Positions 36,394 to 45,562 of a stretch of 64,000 bases of DNA are shown in pieces. The notes beneath the pieces were generated by a model that did not search any database, was not told the origin of the DNA, and saw nothing but the letters and a program-made list of their open reading frames with translations. Origin of the DNA: Roseivirga sp. E12 (GTDB lineage: Bacteria > Bacteroidota > Bacteroidia > Cytophagales > Cyclobacteriaceae); contig NZ_JAGFMD010000007.1 in assembly GCF_017592825.1 (NCBI RefSeq), forward strand, positions 1 to 64,000, read 5' to 3'. A program made the position numbers and the translations under genes. The first letter of the stretch is position 1. Each line of letters opens with the position of its first letter.

Positions 36394-36870
36394 ATGGCAT
36401 CAAGCGTAAAAAACCTCAGCGATTACACAAGTAAGAATGTTAAAGACATAAGCGAAAGCACTTTCGCGATAGTGGTGTCTGAATGGAATGAAGAAGTTAC
36501 AGAAGCTCTTTATCAAGGTGCCTTTGAAACTTTGGTAAGCCATGGAGCCAAGAAGGCTAACATTGTGAGAAAGAGTGTGCCGGGAAGTTTCGAACTGTCT
36601 CTTGGTGCTCAATGGATGGCCAAGGAAGAAGCAATTGATGCAGTGATTTGTATTGGTTGTGTGGTTCAGGGCGAGACCAAACATTTCGATTTTATTTGTG
36701 ATGCAGTGGCACATGGCATCACTAATGTGTCATTGAAGTATGATAAGCCGGTGATCTTTGGTGTACTCACACCGAACACCCAGAAACAGGCTCTAGATAG
36801 GGCAGGCGGAAAACATGGTAATAAGGGAGACGAGGCTGCCATTACCGCGATCAAAATGTTAGGCTTCTAA
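36394..36870 (+). CDS. ribH: 6,7-dimethyl-8-ribityllumazine synthase
   Basis: The 158 residues carry the family blocks FAIVVSEWNEEVTEALYQGA, VPGSFELSLGAQWMA, CIGCVVQGETKHFDFICDAV (with the His used in catalysis next to the phosphate site) and PVIFGVLTPNTQKQALDRAG. The enzyme condenses 3,4-dihydroxy-2-butanone 4-phosphate with the ribityl-aminouracil to give the riboflavin precursor and usually forms icosahedral shells. No FMN riboswitch is seen upstream. The gene lies 11 bases before the aspartate kinase gene, so both may be cotranscribed. Confidence 0.96.
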   Translation: MASSVKNLSDYTSKNVKDISESTFAIVVSEWNEEVTEALYQGAFETLVSHGAKKANIVRKSVPGSFELSLGAQWMAKEEAIDAVICIGCVVQGETKHFDFICDAVAHGITNVSLKYDKPVIFGVLTPNTQKQALDRAGGKHGNKGDEAAITAIKMLGF

Positions 36871-36881
36871 TTAGGTAGACC

Positions 36882-38201
36882 ATGCAAGTATTGAAGTTTG
36901 GCGGCACCTCTGTTGGGAGGCCTGACCGTATGAAATCTGTTGCAGAAATCATCACGCGTAATGATGAATCTAAGATTGTGGTGTTGTCGGCCCTTTCGGG
37001 AACGACCAATGCCTTAGTCGGTATTGGTGAATCGCTTGCAGCAGATGATAAAGGATCAGCGAAAGACAAAATTGATATGCTTCGAACCCATTACAATGGG
37101 TTTATTAAAGAGCTGTTAACTACAGAGGATAAGCAAGAAGAAGCGCAGGCAATCATTGAAGAGCATTTTGAGTTCTTTGGTATCACTTTGAAAATCTCTT
37201 TTAACGAGGCACTCAATAGAGATATTCTGGCTCAAGGAGAGCTGATGTCTACTAAACTTTTCACGTTATATCTACAAGAGTCAGGTATCAACGCGGCATT
37301 ATTACCGGCACTGGAGTTTATGCGTACAAACGAGGAAGAAGAGCCTGACCTTGACCTCATTGCCGAAAGGTTGAAGGAAAAGCTTAAGGAGTATAAGGAC
37401 GTCCCTTTACTGATTACTCAAGGTTACATCTGTAAGAATTATAAGGGAGAAATTGATAACCTACATCGAGGAGGGAGTGATTATACTGCCTCTTTGATTG
37501 GTGCTGCAGCGAGAGCAGATGAAATCCAGATTTGGACGGACATCGATGGTATGCACAACAATGACCCTCGGGTGGTGGATAAAACCTATCCGATCGCGGA
37601 GCTGTCCTTCGATGAAGCGGCTGAGTTGGCATACTTTGGAGCAAAAATTCTGCACCCAGCTTCCATTTGGCCAGCCCAGAAGTATGGAATTCCTGTAAAG
37701 CTTTTGAATACCATGCAGCCCGATGCCAAAGGCACGGTCATCAGCAAAACGACTATTTCTGCAGATGTAAAAGCCTTAGCAGCAAAAGATGGAATTACGG
37801 CCATTAAGGTCAAGTCGACACGTATGTTGCTGGCTTATGGTTTCTTGAGAAAGATCTTCGAGATTTTTGAAAAATACCGAACACCGATCGATATGATTAC
37901 CACTTCAGAGGTAGCGGTTTCAGTTACGATTGACGAAGACGAAAACCTTGAGAAGATCACGGACGAGTTGAGTCAATTTGGCCAGGTAGAAATCGATAAG
38001 GATCAGACGATTATTTGTGTCGTTGGCAATTTCGTAGCTGAGCAAAAGGGAATTGTGAATAAGATTTTCGAATCACTAACGGATATTCCTATCCGAATGA
38101 TCTCCTATGGTGGAAGCCGACATAATATCTCATTGCTTACCGACAGTGCCAATAAAGAACGGGCACTCAAGCGACTTAATGAGCACTTATTTGGGCTGTA
38201 A
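36882..38201 (+). CDS. lysC: Aspartate kinase (monofunctional)
   Basis: The 439-residue protein begins MQVLKFGGTSVGRPDRMKSV with the KFGGTS nucleotide motif. RGGSDYTASLIGAAARADEIQIWTDIDG is the substrate-binding block. Two C-terminal ACT domains follow (from about residue 305: AIKVKSTRMLLAYGFLRKIF, and IICVVGNFVAEQKG). It makes aspartyl phosphate, the first step to lysine, threonine and methionine. There is no fused homoserine dehydrogenase. The ACT domains imply amino-acid feedback, most likely by lysine, but the effector cannot be read. The symbol follows the family and could be another isoform. Confidence 0.94.
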   Translation: MQVLKFGGTSVGRPDRMKSVAEIITRNDESKIVVLSALSGTTNALVGIGESLAADDKGSAKDKIDMLRTHYNGFIKELLTTEDKQEEAQAIIEEHFEFFGITLKISFNEALNRDILAQGELMSTKLFTLYLQESGINAALLPALEFMRTNEEEEPDLDLIAERLKEKLKEYKDVPLLITQGYICKNYKGEIDNLHRGGSDYTASLIGAAARADEIQIWTDIDGMHNNDPRVVDKTYPIAELSFDEAAELAYFGAKILHPASIWPAQKYGIPVKLLNTMQPDAKGTVISKTTISADVKALAAKDGITAIKVKSTRMLLAYGFLRKIFEIFEKYRTPIDMITTSEVAVSVTIDEDENLEKITDELSQFGQVEIDKDQTIICVVGNFVAEQKGIVNKIFESLTDIPIRMISYGGSRHNISLLTDSANKERALKRLNEHLFGL

Positions 38202-38202
38202 T

Positions 38203-39252
38203 CTACTTGAAAACCAACTTCGCAACACTACCGCTTGGTCCTGAAGTCCAGGCTGATTTGCCTTGTTTGCTCACGGATACGGCATAATATTGTCCTTCCA
38301 TTGGAGTATAAGCATCGTCTCCAACACGGTAGTAGTCACAGCTTTCGCGGCCAACAGCCAAGATGAGGGTTTCATCGAAGACAGCAATGCCAGATCTATA
38401 GCCGCTAGGGCTTAAGTCAGCCATCACGGGAAACCAGCTCTCTCCTTTATCAGTAGTATAGGCAGCATTTATTCTGGTGAGCGAGTCTCCACGATAGTCT
38501 CCGCCTACCATTAAGCCTTCTTCCTCACTTTTAAAGTCAATAGAGAAAATACCTTGGGTTGGTTCACCAGACTGGAGGGGGGTGATGGTTTTGGACCATG
38601 TTTCTCCTTTATCAAAAGAGTAGAAGAGACTGGCTTCTGGCCCACCTAAACCGATGTATACGTTACTTTCACCATTCGTCCTCAGGCAAGTTCCGCTTGC
38701 TGCGAAGCCTCCTTGGTTGGGTTTTGATACAGGTCTTTGTTCGAAAGGCAATTCATTCCATGTTTCACCACCATCCGAAGTTTTAAGGATCAGTAATCGA
38801 CTATCAATAGCATCGCCAAAAGCAATACCCTCTTGGTCATTCCAGAAATCCATAGCATCGTAAAAAGTACCTTCTATATCACTGAAGTATTTCTGTTCCC
38901 AGGTTTGGCCACCATCGGTGGTCTTGAAGATGAGTGCAGGCAAGCCAGCACTAAGAACGATGGCCGTATTGGCATCAAAGCCTTCAACATCTCTGAAATC
39001 AATATTTTCCTGACCGGGAATGCTTACATCAGTCCAGGTTGCACCACCGTCAACCGTGCGAATGACTGTGCCACCACTGCCACTGGCCCAGGCTACTTGG
39101 TCCGATACGGCAGATAGCCCTCTAAGGCTGGCCTCAGTATTTGAAGTTTGTGGCTCCCAAGCAGGTGCTAATGCAACCTCCTTTTCTTCTTGCTTTTTGC
39201 TACTACAAGCAATTAGGAGAAGAACGATGGCTAGTGAAAAGAGCTTCTTCAT
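38203..39252 (-). CDS. YCF48-like/BNR-repeat beta-propeller lipoprotein
   Basis: The 349 residues start with a lipoprotein signal (MKKLFSLAIVLLLIACSSKK, lipobox LIAC). The rest is a seven-bladed propeller of sialidase-type Asp boxes, such as RTVDGGATWTDV, KTTDGGQTWEQK, KTSDGGETWNEL and TTDKGESWFP. This type is called 'photosystem II assembly factor YCF48-like' in databases, but in heterotrophs the role is unknown. It overlaps the upstream lipoprotein gene by 4 bases, so the two are coupled and probably act together in the cell envelope. Confidence 0.9.
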   Translation of the reverse strand: MKKLFSLAIVLLLIACSSKKQEEKEVALAPAWEPQTSNTEASLRGLSAVSDQVAWASGSGGTVIRTVDGGATWTDVSIPGQENIDFRDVEGFDANTAIVLSAGLPALIFKTTDGGQTWEQKYFSDIEGTFYDAMDFWNDQEGIAFGDAIDSRLLILKTSDGGETWNELPFEQRPVSKPNQGGFAASGTCLRTNGESNVYIGLGGPEASLFYSFDKGETWSKTITPLQSGEPTQGIFSIDFKSEEEGLMVGGDYRGDSLTRINAAYTTDKGESWFPVMADLSPSGYRSGIAVFDETLILAVGRESCDYYRVGDDAYTPMEGQYYAVSVSKQGKSAWTSGPSGSVAKLVFK

Positions 39253-40055
39253 TCTGAAGTTGCGGCTGGTTTAAGATCTGGTTTTGCAGGAGAGGTATAA
39301 ACACTTTCTGGTAACTCATCAAAAACCATAATGTCTTCCATTTTACCTCGGCCTCTGCTGCCTGAAAGCATAATGTCTTCATATTTGGCGTACTCAATCC
39401 AAGGGTTTATGAATTGTGCCTTCTCTGTTGATGTGTTAGGATAATAAGCCCATTGGCTGACGAGCTTTGTTTCTTTGTCAACCCAGACGTAATACATGTT
39501 TTGAGGAGTTCTTCCAACACCCTCAAATGTTAGGTTCAGTTTATCCGCAACTCTACCGTCTTCGGTGGCTTCTTCTCCTACATACTTAAGCGTTACACCA
39601 GAATCTTTAAGCTTGTAAGGCATTACGAGCCAGTAGGAGTCATTGATCCAGATGCTTTTGCCTCTATTGACTAACACTTGCATTGAATCGGCACTGACTT
39701 GAACTTCGTCTCCACCACGGAACACTTTCCCTGTATCATTATTGATGTTAATCAAAAAGGTAGACTCACCGGAATCGATTCTAACATTGCCTGTCCACTT
39801 GTCCCAAATCAGCTCACGTCTACCGAAGAAGTTCCAGCAGATATGGCGCGTATCGTCCCATGCCTTTCTTCCGCCCATGGCTTCCATTACCTCATCTGCA
39901 ATGGCGATGGCCTTAGCATCAGAGCCACTATTATTGAATCCTTCGGCAGCAGGGTTGCCATATACGGTCTCAGTATTGCTCTCAGTAGCGGTATTACAAC
40001 CCACAAACCCAATGGTGATCATTGCCAGGAGAAAGAAGAAGTGCTTGATTTTCAT
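39249..40055 (-). CDS. Lipoprotein of unknown function (LolA-like fold suspected)
   Basis: The 268-residue protein has a lipoprotein signal (MKIKHFFFLLAMITIGFVGC). The mature part (AIADEVMEAMGGRKAWDDTR ... VRIDSGESTFLININNDTGK) is beta-rich and resembles periplasmic proteins that share the half-barrel fold of outer membrane lipoprotein-sorting proteins. A name such as DUF6503 may apply, but I cannot verify it. It leads a two-gene operon with the propeller lipoprotein. There is no recognised catalytic motif. Confidence 0.75.
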   Translation of the reverse strand: MKIKHFFFLLAMITIGFVGCNTATESNTETVYGNPAAEGFNNSGSDAKAIAIADEVMEAMGGRKAWDDTRHICWNFFGRRELIWDKWTGNVRIDSGESTFLININNDTGKVFRGGDEVQVSADSMQVLVNRGKSIWINDSYWLVMPYKLKDSGVTLKYVGEEATEDGRVADKLNLTFEGVGRTPQNMYYVWVDKETKLVSQWAYYPNTSTEKAQFINPWIEYAKYEDIMLSGSRGRGKMEDIMVFDELPESVYTSPAKPDLKPAATSE

Positions 40056-40209
40056 AATGCTTGATTTTCGATCAAGTTAGGAAGATCCGCTTTACGGTTC
40101 AATCCATTGATCAGACTTTTGACTGTAACCTTATGCCGATTGGTGTCATCCTATTTGATAGGTGATTATGTAATCACTTACATTGCTCGTTAACTCAAAC
40201 TATACGGTC

Positions 40210-42585
40210 ATGCTCAAAAACTACTTTAAAATCGCCCTAAGGAGCCTTATAAGGCATAAGGGATATTCTTTCATTAACATCTTTGGTTTAACAGTAGGCA
40301 TTGCTGCTGCCACTCTGATTTTGCTTTATGCTCAAAGTGAGCTCAGTTATGATAAAATGCACAGCCAAGCTGAACAGATTCAGCTTCTCTATAAGGAGCG
40401 CGTTACACCTACCGGTACACAGGATACTTATGACACCTGGGCACCGACATTGGAGGCGCTTCAGGCCGATTACAGTGAGGTGTTGGGAGGAACTCGATTA
40501 ACAAGTAATCCTCTGTGGTTAAGTGTCGGTGACAAGAGGTTTTTAGAAGATGTGACTTTAACCGATCCTTCTTTTTTCACCCTCTTTGACTATTCACTTA
40601 AAGAAGGAAGTCGGGAGTCTGTTTTGAATAACATTAATGCAATTGTAATCAGTCAAGAAGTGGCCGATCGTCTTTTTCCCGGTGAAGACCCCATGGGAAA
40701 GACTATCAACGCAGAATCCTTAGATAACCAGTATATCGTAACCGGAATCTTAGGGGAGATACCTTATAACACAAGGCTTCAACCCGAGGTGGTCATACCT
40801 ATTCAAAGTCATCCGCAGTACGAAGGCATTGCAGGCAATTGGAATTCGTCATTTATGGAGACCTATTTATTGCTCCAGCCAGGAACGGATATCGAAGCCC
40901 TTGAGAGTCGATTTGAAGACTTTATCACGAAAATTTGGAACGAGGAAACGGCCTCTAATACCAATTTTAGACTACTAAACTTGTTGGATGTCTATGATCG
41001 TTTCAATGAAAACAGGCAGTATGCCTACATTCTTTTGACAGTGGCCATAGTCATCTTGACAATTGCCTCCATCAATTTCATGAACCTTGCCACGGCCAGA
41101 TCTATGGAGCGAGCTAAGGAGGCTGGAATGCGCAAAGTACTGGGAGCATTGAGGGGACAAATGATAGCTCAATACCTCATCGAGTCATTGACAATCACCT
41201 TCTTCTCATTGACATTCGGGATTATTCTTGCCTCATTATTGCTGCCAAGCTTTAATGAGTTTTATAACGTGGAGTTGACTCTCAATTTAATAGAAAACCC
41301 ACTCCAACTTGGCTTGCTGATAGGGATTGGTCTTTTTATCGGATTCTCTTCCGGACTATATCCAGCACTGTATTTGACATCACTAAAAAGTGTCGACTCA
41401 CTTAAAGGGAAGGTTTTGAAAGCACGCCCACTGGGAAAATTGGTTCGAAATGGTCTGGTGGTATTACAATTCGTTTTTTCAATCCTCCTGATTGTTGGAA
41501 CACTGGTTATTAGGAAGCAGGTAAACTTTATGAAGAATAAAGACATGTCTTTTAACAAAGCAAACCTGATGGTACTGCCCATTAGCCTTAGTGACTTTCC
41601 AAATGAGGAAGAAGGTGCAGATCAACTGACCAACTTTAGAAATACCCTGAGAAACCATAGCGCTATCACTTCATTGAATGCTACCTCATCATTGCCCGGC
41701 AATTTTCCTGGTCGATTTACTTTTGTCGTTCCCGATGGGTTCACGCCTGATCAAAGACTGAGAATGAGGTTTACCTACGTAGACCATAATTTCTTCTCGA
41801 ATTTTCAGATTAACCTTAAGCAAGGCCGAAACTTCTTGCCAGACAGTGAACAAGACAGAACGGGCTCTGCCATTGTAAACCAAGCGGCAATGGATGCTTT
41901 TGGCTGGACAGATATTGATGAAAAATATCTGAATTTTGGAAGTAGGAAAATGAAGGTAATTGCGGTTTCAGAAAACTATAATTACCAATCGCTAGCGAAT
42001 GAAGTGGCTCCGGTGATTCATTATTACCGAAGACCGACCAATGGTATTCACGGCTTTACCGTGGCACGTGTTCAAGAAGGGCGTAGCCAAGATGCCATTG
42101 AGTTGGCCAGAACCACCTGGCAGTCTGCTCTGCCTAATGTTCCTTTCGATTATTACTTTCTAGACGATCAGTTTGAACAGCTCTACGAACAGGAGGATCG
42201 ACTAACAGGGGCAATAGGGGCTTTTTCTGTTGTTGCCATTATTATAGCCTCATTAGGACTGCTTGGTCTCTCTTCGTTGATGACTACTCAAAGAACCAAG
42301 GAAATAGGCATTCGTAAAGTGCTGGGCTCTTCAGTATTCGGCATTGTCAGACTATTATCCACTTCCTTTACAAGAATGGTCTTGTTGGCCTTTATCGTTT
42401 CGGTCCCAGTGGCAGTTTATGGGTTGAACCTATGGCTTTCCGACTTTGCCTATCAAACGGATATAGGAGTATTGGTCTTTGTGGTGGCTTTATTAGGAAC
42501 ATTTGCTGTATCTATGATAACGGTAGGCATTCAAACGGCAAAGGCAGCCATGGCTAACCCAATTCAGTCGATGCGGTATGAATAA
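40210..42585 (+). CDS. FtsX-like ABC permease, single gene
   Basis: The ATG at 40210 (MLKNYFKIALRSLIRHKGYSF) gives 791 residues; a TTG nine codons upstream is unlikely. It has the usual membrane helix, two MacB-type periplasmic domains and two FtsX blocks (FMNLATARSMERAKEAGMRKVLGA and LMTTQRTKEIGIRKVLGSS). The ending NPIQSMRYE is kept. It is the only permease of the window on the + strand, has no prefix domain and no PadR gene, and is followed by its own terminator. Substrate and ATPase partner are unknown. Confidence 0.92.
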   Translation: MLKNYFKIALRSLIRHKGYSFINIFGLTVGIAAATLILLYAQSELSYDKMHSQAEQIQLLYKERVTPTGTQDTYDTWAPTLEALQADYSEVLGGTRLTSNPLWLSVGDKRFLEDVTLTDPSFFTLFDYSLKEGSRESVLNNINAIVISQEVADRLFPGEDPMGKTINAESLDNQYIVTGILGEIPYNTRLQPEVVIPIQSHPQYEGIAGNWNSSFMETYLLLQPGTDIEALESRFEDFITKIWNEETASNTNFRLLNLLDVYDRFNENRQYAYILLTVAIVILTIASINFMNLATARSMERAKEAGMRKVLGALRGQMIAQYLIESLTITFFSLTFGIILASLLLPSFNEFYNVELTLNLIENPLQLGLLIGIGLFIGFSSGLYPALYLTSLKSVDSLKGKVLKARPLGKLVRNGLVVLQFVFSILLIVGTLVIRKQVNFMKNKDMSFNKANLMVLPISLSDFPNEEEGADQLTNFRNTLRNHSAITSLNATSSLPGNFPGRFTFVVPDGFTPDQRLRMRFTYVDHNFFSNFQINLKQGRNFLPDSEQDRTGSAIVNQAAMDAFGWTDIDEKYLNFGSRKMKVIAVSENYNYQSLANEVAPVIHYYRRPTNGIHGFTVARVQEGRSQDAIELARTTWQSALPNVPFDYYFLDDQFEQLYEQEDRLTGAIGAFSVVAIIIASLGLLGLSSLMTTQRTKEIGIRKVLGSSVFGIVRLLSTSFTRMVLLAFIVSVPVAVYGLNLWLSDFAYQTDIGVLVFVVALLGTFAVSMITVGIQTAKAAMANPIQSMRYE

Positions 42586-42604
42586 GGTTTTAAACTATAG
42601 CAAG

Positions 42605-42632
42605 AGGCCGTCTATTGAGATGGCCTTTTTTT
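42605..42632 (+). terminator. Terminator of the permease gene
   Basis: AGGCCGTCT (42605-42613) pairs with AGATGGCCT (42618-42626, one G-U pair) around an ATTG loop, followed by T to 42632. Confidence 0.8.
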
Positions 42633-42851
42633 ATGCTCAAAACTTATTTTGACACTGTTTCTACAGTTCAGTCCAGAAAGATTACAGTTCATTTCACTTG
42701 GGTTTTTTGTTGTATTCATTCTTTTCATCATTGTATTGTCAATCCGCCAATAACAACAAAGCGGATTTGCCGAAGATCAAAAACTCAAGTTTCAGGTGGT
42801 GGGTTGGTCGCCCACCAAAAGCCTGAGGCAGACAACAAAAACATTACGATT

Positions 42852-44414
42852 ATGAAAGCTCAAAGTATGAAGAACAAAAGTATAATTATGGGAGTGGCGA
42901 TCGCCTTACTAGCGATTTTCACATTGGTCAACGATGCACAGGCCCAAAGGAACTCAACAACAATTTCGTCATCTAGAAATGGTGCTCGCACGATTACACA
43001 TAACTCAGGGTCGCAAAGACTTAATGTAGAGTATGATGGTGATATCGAGTTCGCTGATGACGATAAGTCGATAAAATCAATTTCAAGAGGAGGATACCTC
43101 TTTATTAGAAAGACTTCTTTCGGTAAGAGAAGAGAAATTTTAGCAGAGCCTAATTCTGATGGTACTGTAGAGTACGAATACAGAGTAGGTAGAAGAAAAG
43201 AAGAGTGGGGCAAAGAGGCCGAGGAATTCTTGGCTGATATGCTACTTGAGGTTATCAGAACTACCGGAATCGGTGCAGAATCTCGAGTAAACAGATTTTA
43301 TAAAGAAGGAGGCCTTGACGGTGTACTAAAAGAAATTAGTGCAATCAGAGGCGATTATGTCAGCCAGATCTATCTGAAGGTGCTTTTGGATGAGAAAGAT
43401 TTAAATGACAACGAGCTTGAAAAGCTGGCGGCCTATGTGCCAAGAGAATTGGATTCAGATCACTATATCACTGAAGTATTCAAAGATCACAGTGACAAGT
43501 TTTTCAAAAATGAGAAGACTACAGAAGCTTTCTTGAACGCCATCGATCGTATGGATTCAGATCACTATGTATCCATCATTTTGAAGAGAGCAATGAAAGA
43601 AGATTTGAGCGAAGCTGCTACCATTAAAGTGCTTTCTGCTGCCGAGATTATGGACTCTGATCATTATAAAACGAATGTTTTTCAAGACCTGTTAAAGCGT
43701 AGAGACCTAAGTGATAATCTAATAGATCAAATCGTTAAGTCTGCTGCAGATATTGACTCTGATCACTATGCTACTATCGTTTTAAAGAAGGCCTTGGATC
43801 GTCCAAACCTTTCTGACAAAGCTTTTGAGAATTTGATGGATGCTGTATCTAATATCGACTCAGACCACTATACTACAGAGACCTTTAAGTCTATGTTGAA
43901 CTCTCGCCAGGTGTCTGACAAAGTGGTGGAGGCTGTAATGAATAAGTTAGAGTATATGGATTCGGATCATTACAGAAATGTAATTATCAACGACCTATTT
44001 GATAATCAGGCCATCTCTTCAAAGTATTTCGATAATATCCTGAATACAGTAAATGACATTGGTTCTGATCACTATGCAAGCCAGATTTTGATCAAAGTAT
44101 TGAAAGATCAAGACTTGGATTCAGATGCGTATGCAAAAGTACTGAGTCGCGTTGCAGATATTGATTCAGATCACTACAAAGTGAATATTCTTAAAAATGT
44201 ATTGAAGGAAAGAAACTTGAAAAAGGATCACTTAGTGAGCATCTTAAAAGTTGCGGACTCAATTGGGTCTGATTACTACAAATCTGAAGTTTTGAAAGGT
44301 GCTTGTAATGCTGTTCAAGATGCGGATGACACTGTCAAGTCTCAGTTTAAAAGAGTAGCAAAAGGAATTAGGTCTGACACTTACTACGGTCGAGTAGCCC
44401 GTTGTGTAGACTAA
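42852..44414 (+). CDS. Secreted alpha-solenoid protein with 'DSDHY' repeats, function unknown
   Basis: The ATG at 42852 (MKAQSMKNKSIIMGVAIALL) gives 520 residues with a signal peptide ending near NDAQAQ. An N-terminal beta-rich part (about 27-110) contains RSRNGART-like and YEYRVGRRKEEW stretches. From about residue 200 about ten helical repeats of 34-37 residues follow, each with the core DSDHY-x(3)-(I/V)-(L/F)-K (for example DIDSDHYATIVLKKAL and NIDSDHYTTETFKSML). The last copies drift to GSDYY and RSDTY. This looks like a HEAT-like solenoid with a fixed acidic-His-Tyr patch. It precedes the LytTR operon but is closed by a terminator. Family name not known to me. Confidence 0.8.
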   Translation: MKAQSMKNKSIIMGVAIALLAIFTLVNDAQAQRNSTTISSSRNGARTITHNSGSQRLNVEYDGDIEFADDDKSIKSISRGGYLFIRKTSFGKRREILAEPNSDGTVEYEYRVGRRKEEWGKEAEEFLADMLLEVIRTTGIGAESRVNRFYKEGGLDGVLKEISAIRGDYVSQIYLKVLLDEKDLNDNELEKLAAYVPRELDSDHYITEVFKDHSDKFFKNEKTTEAFLNAIDRMDSDHYVSIILKRAMKEDLSEAATIKVLSAAEIMDSDHYKTNVFQDLLKRRDLSDNLIDQIVKSAADIDSDHYATIVLKKALDRPNLSDKAFENLMDAVSNIDSDHYTTETFKSMLNSRQVSDKVVEAVMNKLEYMDSDHYRNVIINDLFDNQAISSKYFDNILNTVNDIGSDHYASQILIKVLKDQDLDSDAYAKVLSRVADIDSDHYKVNILKNVLKERNLKKDHLVSILKVADSIGSDYYKSEVLKGACNAVQDADDTVKSQFKRVAKGIRSDTYYGRVARCVD

Positions 44415-44429
44415 TGTTTTCTATCCAAC

Positions 44430-44461
44430 CAACAGCCTCCGCTCCGGGGGCTGTTGTTTTT
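44430..44461 (+). terminator. Terminator of the solenoid gene
   Basis: CAACAGCCTCCG (44430-44441) pairs with CGGGGGCTGTTG (44445-44456) with one wobble and a CTC loop; TTTTT follows. It separates the solenoid gene from the two-component operon. Confidence 0.85.
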
Positions 44462-44533
44462 ACTTCCTTATAAATTCTCTCTCCCCTAGAAATTTGGGAG
44501 TCGTATTTATTATCTTCATCCAAACTCGCTGTT

Positions 44534-45562
44534 ATGGCCAAGCTGCTTAGGCTGCTACTTTTTACAATCATCGGCTTACTCTTTCTCTTTTATCTTTTTT
44601 ATGGAGAGTATGACGTATTGCCCAATTTGTCGAGGCACTTCAATATTTATGCCTTCACATTTATCGCTTCGACACTTACTGGTTTTGGAATATTCTATAT
44701 CAATCAGTGGCTGAATCAGCGGATTCCCTGGCGCAGGCATATCTTCGGTCGCTTCATGGCCGGCTTTGCACTTGACTTTACATTTCTAGGTGGCCTTTTA
44801 CTTATGATGGGTTGGTTGGCAAACTTGACTGGGATAGTTACCTACGAGATGTTTGCTGAAGATATGTTCATTCGACAGATCGAAATCAAACTGATCGTGC
44901 TCTGCTTTCTCACCATGTTTGTGGTGACCTTGGTTGAGTTCAACACCTTCAGTTACAATGAATACTCTGTTGGCCAAATCAGAAAACTTCGTGCCGAAAG
45001 AAAGCAACTGGAACTACAGTTTGAGGCACTAAAAAGTCAGCTTAGTCCACACTACCTGTTCAATAGTATGAACACCATTTCTTCTTTGGTGTATCGCGAT
45101 CCGCACGTGGCCGAAAACTTTATAAGGAATCTAGCCGACACCTTTAACTATGTGCTTTATACTAAGGAAGCAAAAGTTGTAACCATCAGGGAAGAGATAG
45201 AGGCACTAAAGGATTACGGTTATCTTTTGAATATTCGATATGCAGCTGCGGTCGATTTAAGGATTGAAATTGACAGCCAGTACCATGATCGATCTATCCC
45301 ACCCTTGACCTTACAGTTGTTGGTTGAGAATGCTGTGAAGCACAATATCATTAGCAATGACAATCCGCTCAAAGTCAACATCCGAGCTACGGAAGATGAG
45401 GTGATTGTTTTGAACAACAAGACAGGTTCTCCTTCGAAAACCGCAAGCCATAGGGTTGGTCTAGAGAATATTAGAAAGCGATATGCCTTCTTTACATCTA
45501 AGAACATTGAGCTTTCGGACGATGATTATTTCGAAGTTAAACTCCCAATGATCACGTCATGA
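44534..45562 (+). CDS. LytS-like sensor histidine kinase
   Basis: The 342 residues have four N-terminal membrane helices (up to about residue 140), a coiled linker, and a His_kinase domain with the phospho-acceptor His173 in SQLSPHYLFNSMN. The ATP-binding part has the N box LVENAVKHN and the G box GLENIRKRY. This is the family that pairs with LytTR response regulators. It is the first of three overlapping genes, followed by a kinase-like protein without His and by the regulator. The sensed signal is probably in the membrane, since no periplasmic domain is seen. Confidence 0.93.
   Translation: MAKLLRLLLFTIIGLLFLFYLFYGEYDVLPNLSRHFNIYAFTFIASTLTGFGIFYINQWLNQRIPWRRHIFGRFMAGFALDFTFLGGLLLMMGWLANLTGIVTYEMFAEDMFIRQIEIKLIVLCFLTMFVVTLVEFNTFSYNEYSVGQIRKLRAERKQLELQFEALKSQLSPHYLFNSMNTISSLVYRDPHVAENFIRNLADTFNYVLYTKEAKVVTIREEIEALKDYGYLLNIRYAAAVDLRIEIDSQYHDRSIPPLTLQLLVENAVKHNIISNDNPLKVNIRATEDEVIVLNNKTGSPSKTASHRVGLENIRKRYAFFTSKNIELSDDDYFEVKLPMITS

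Noticed and set aside
36300-36394. FMN riboswitch upstream of ribH
   Set aside because: The gap of 64 bases holds only a simple terminator and is too short for the RFN element.
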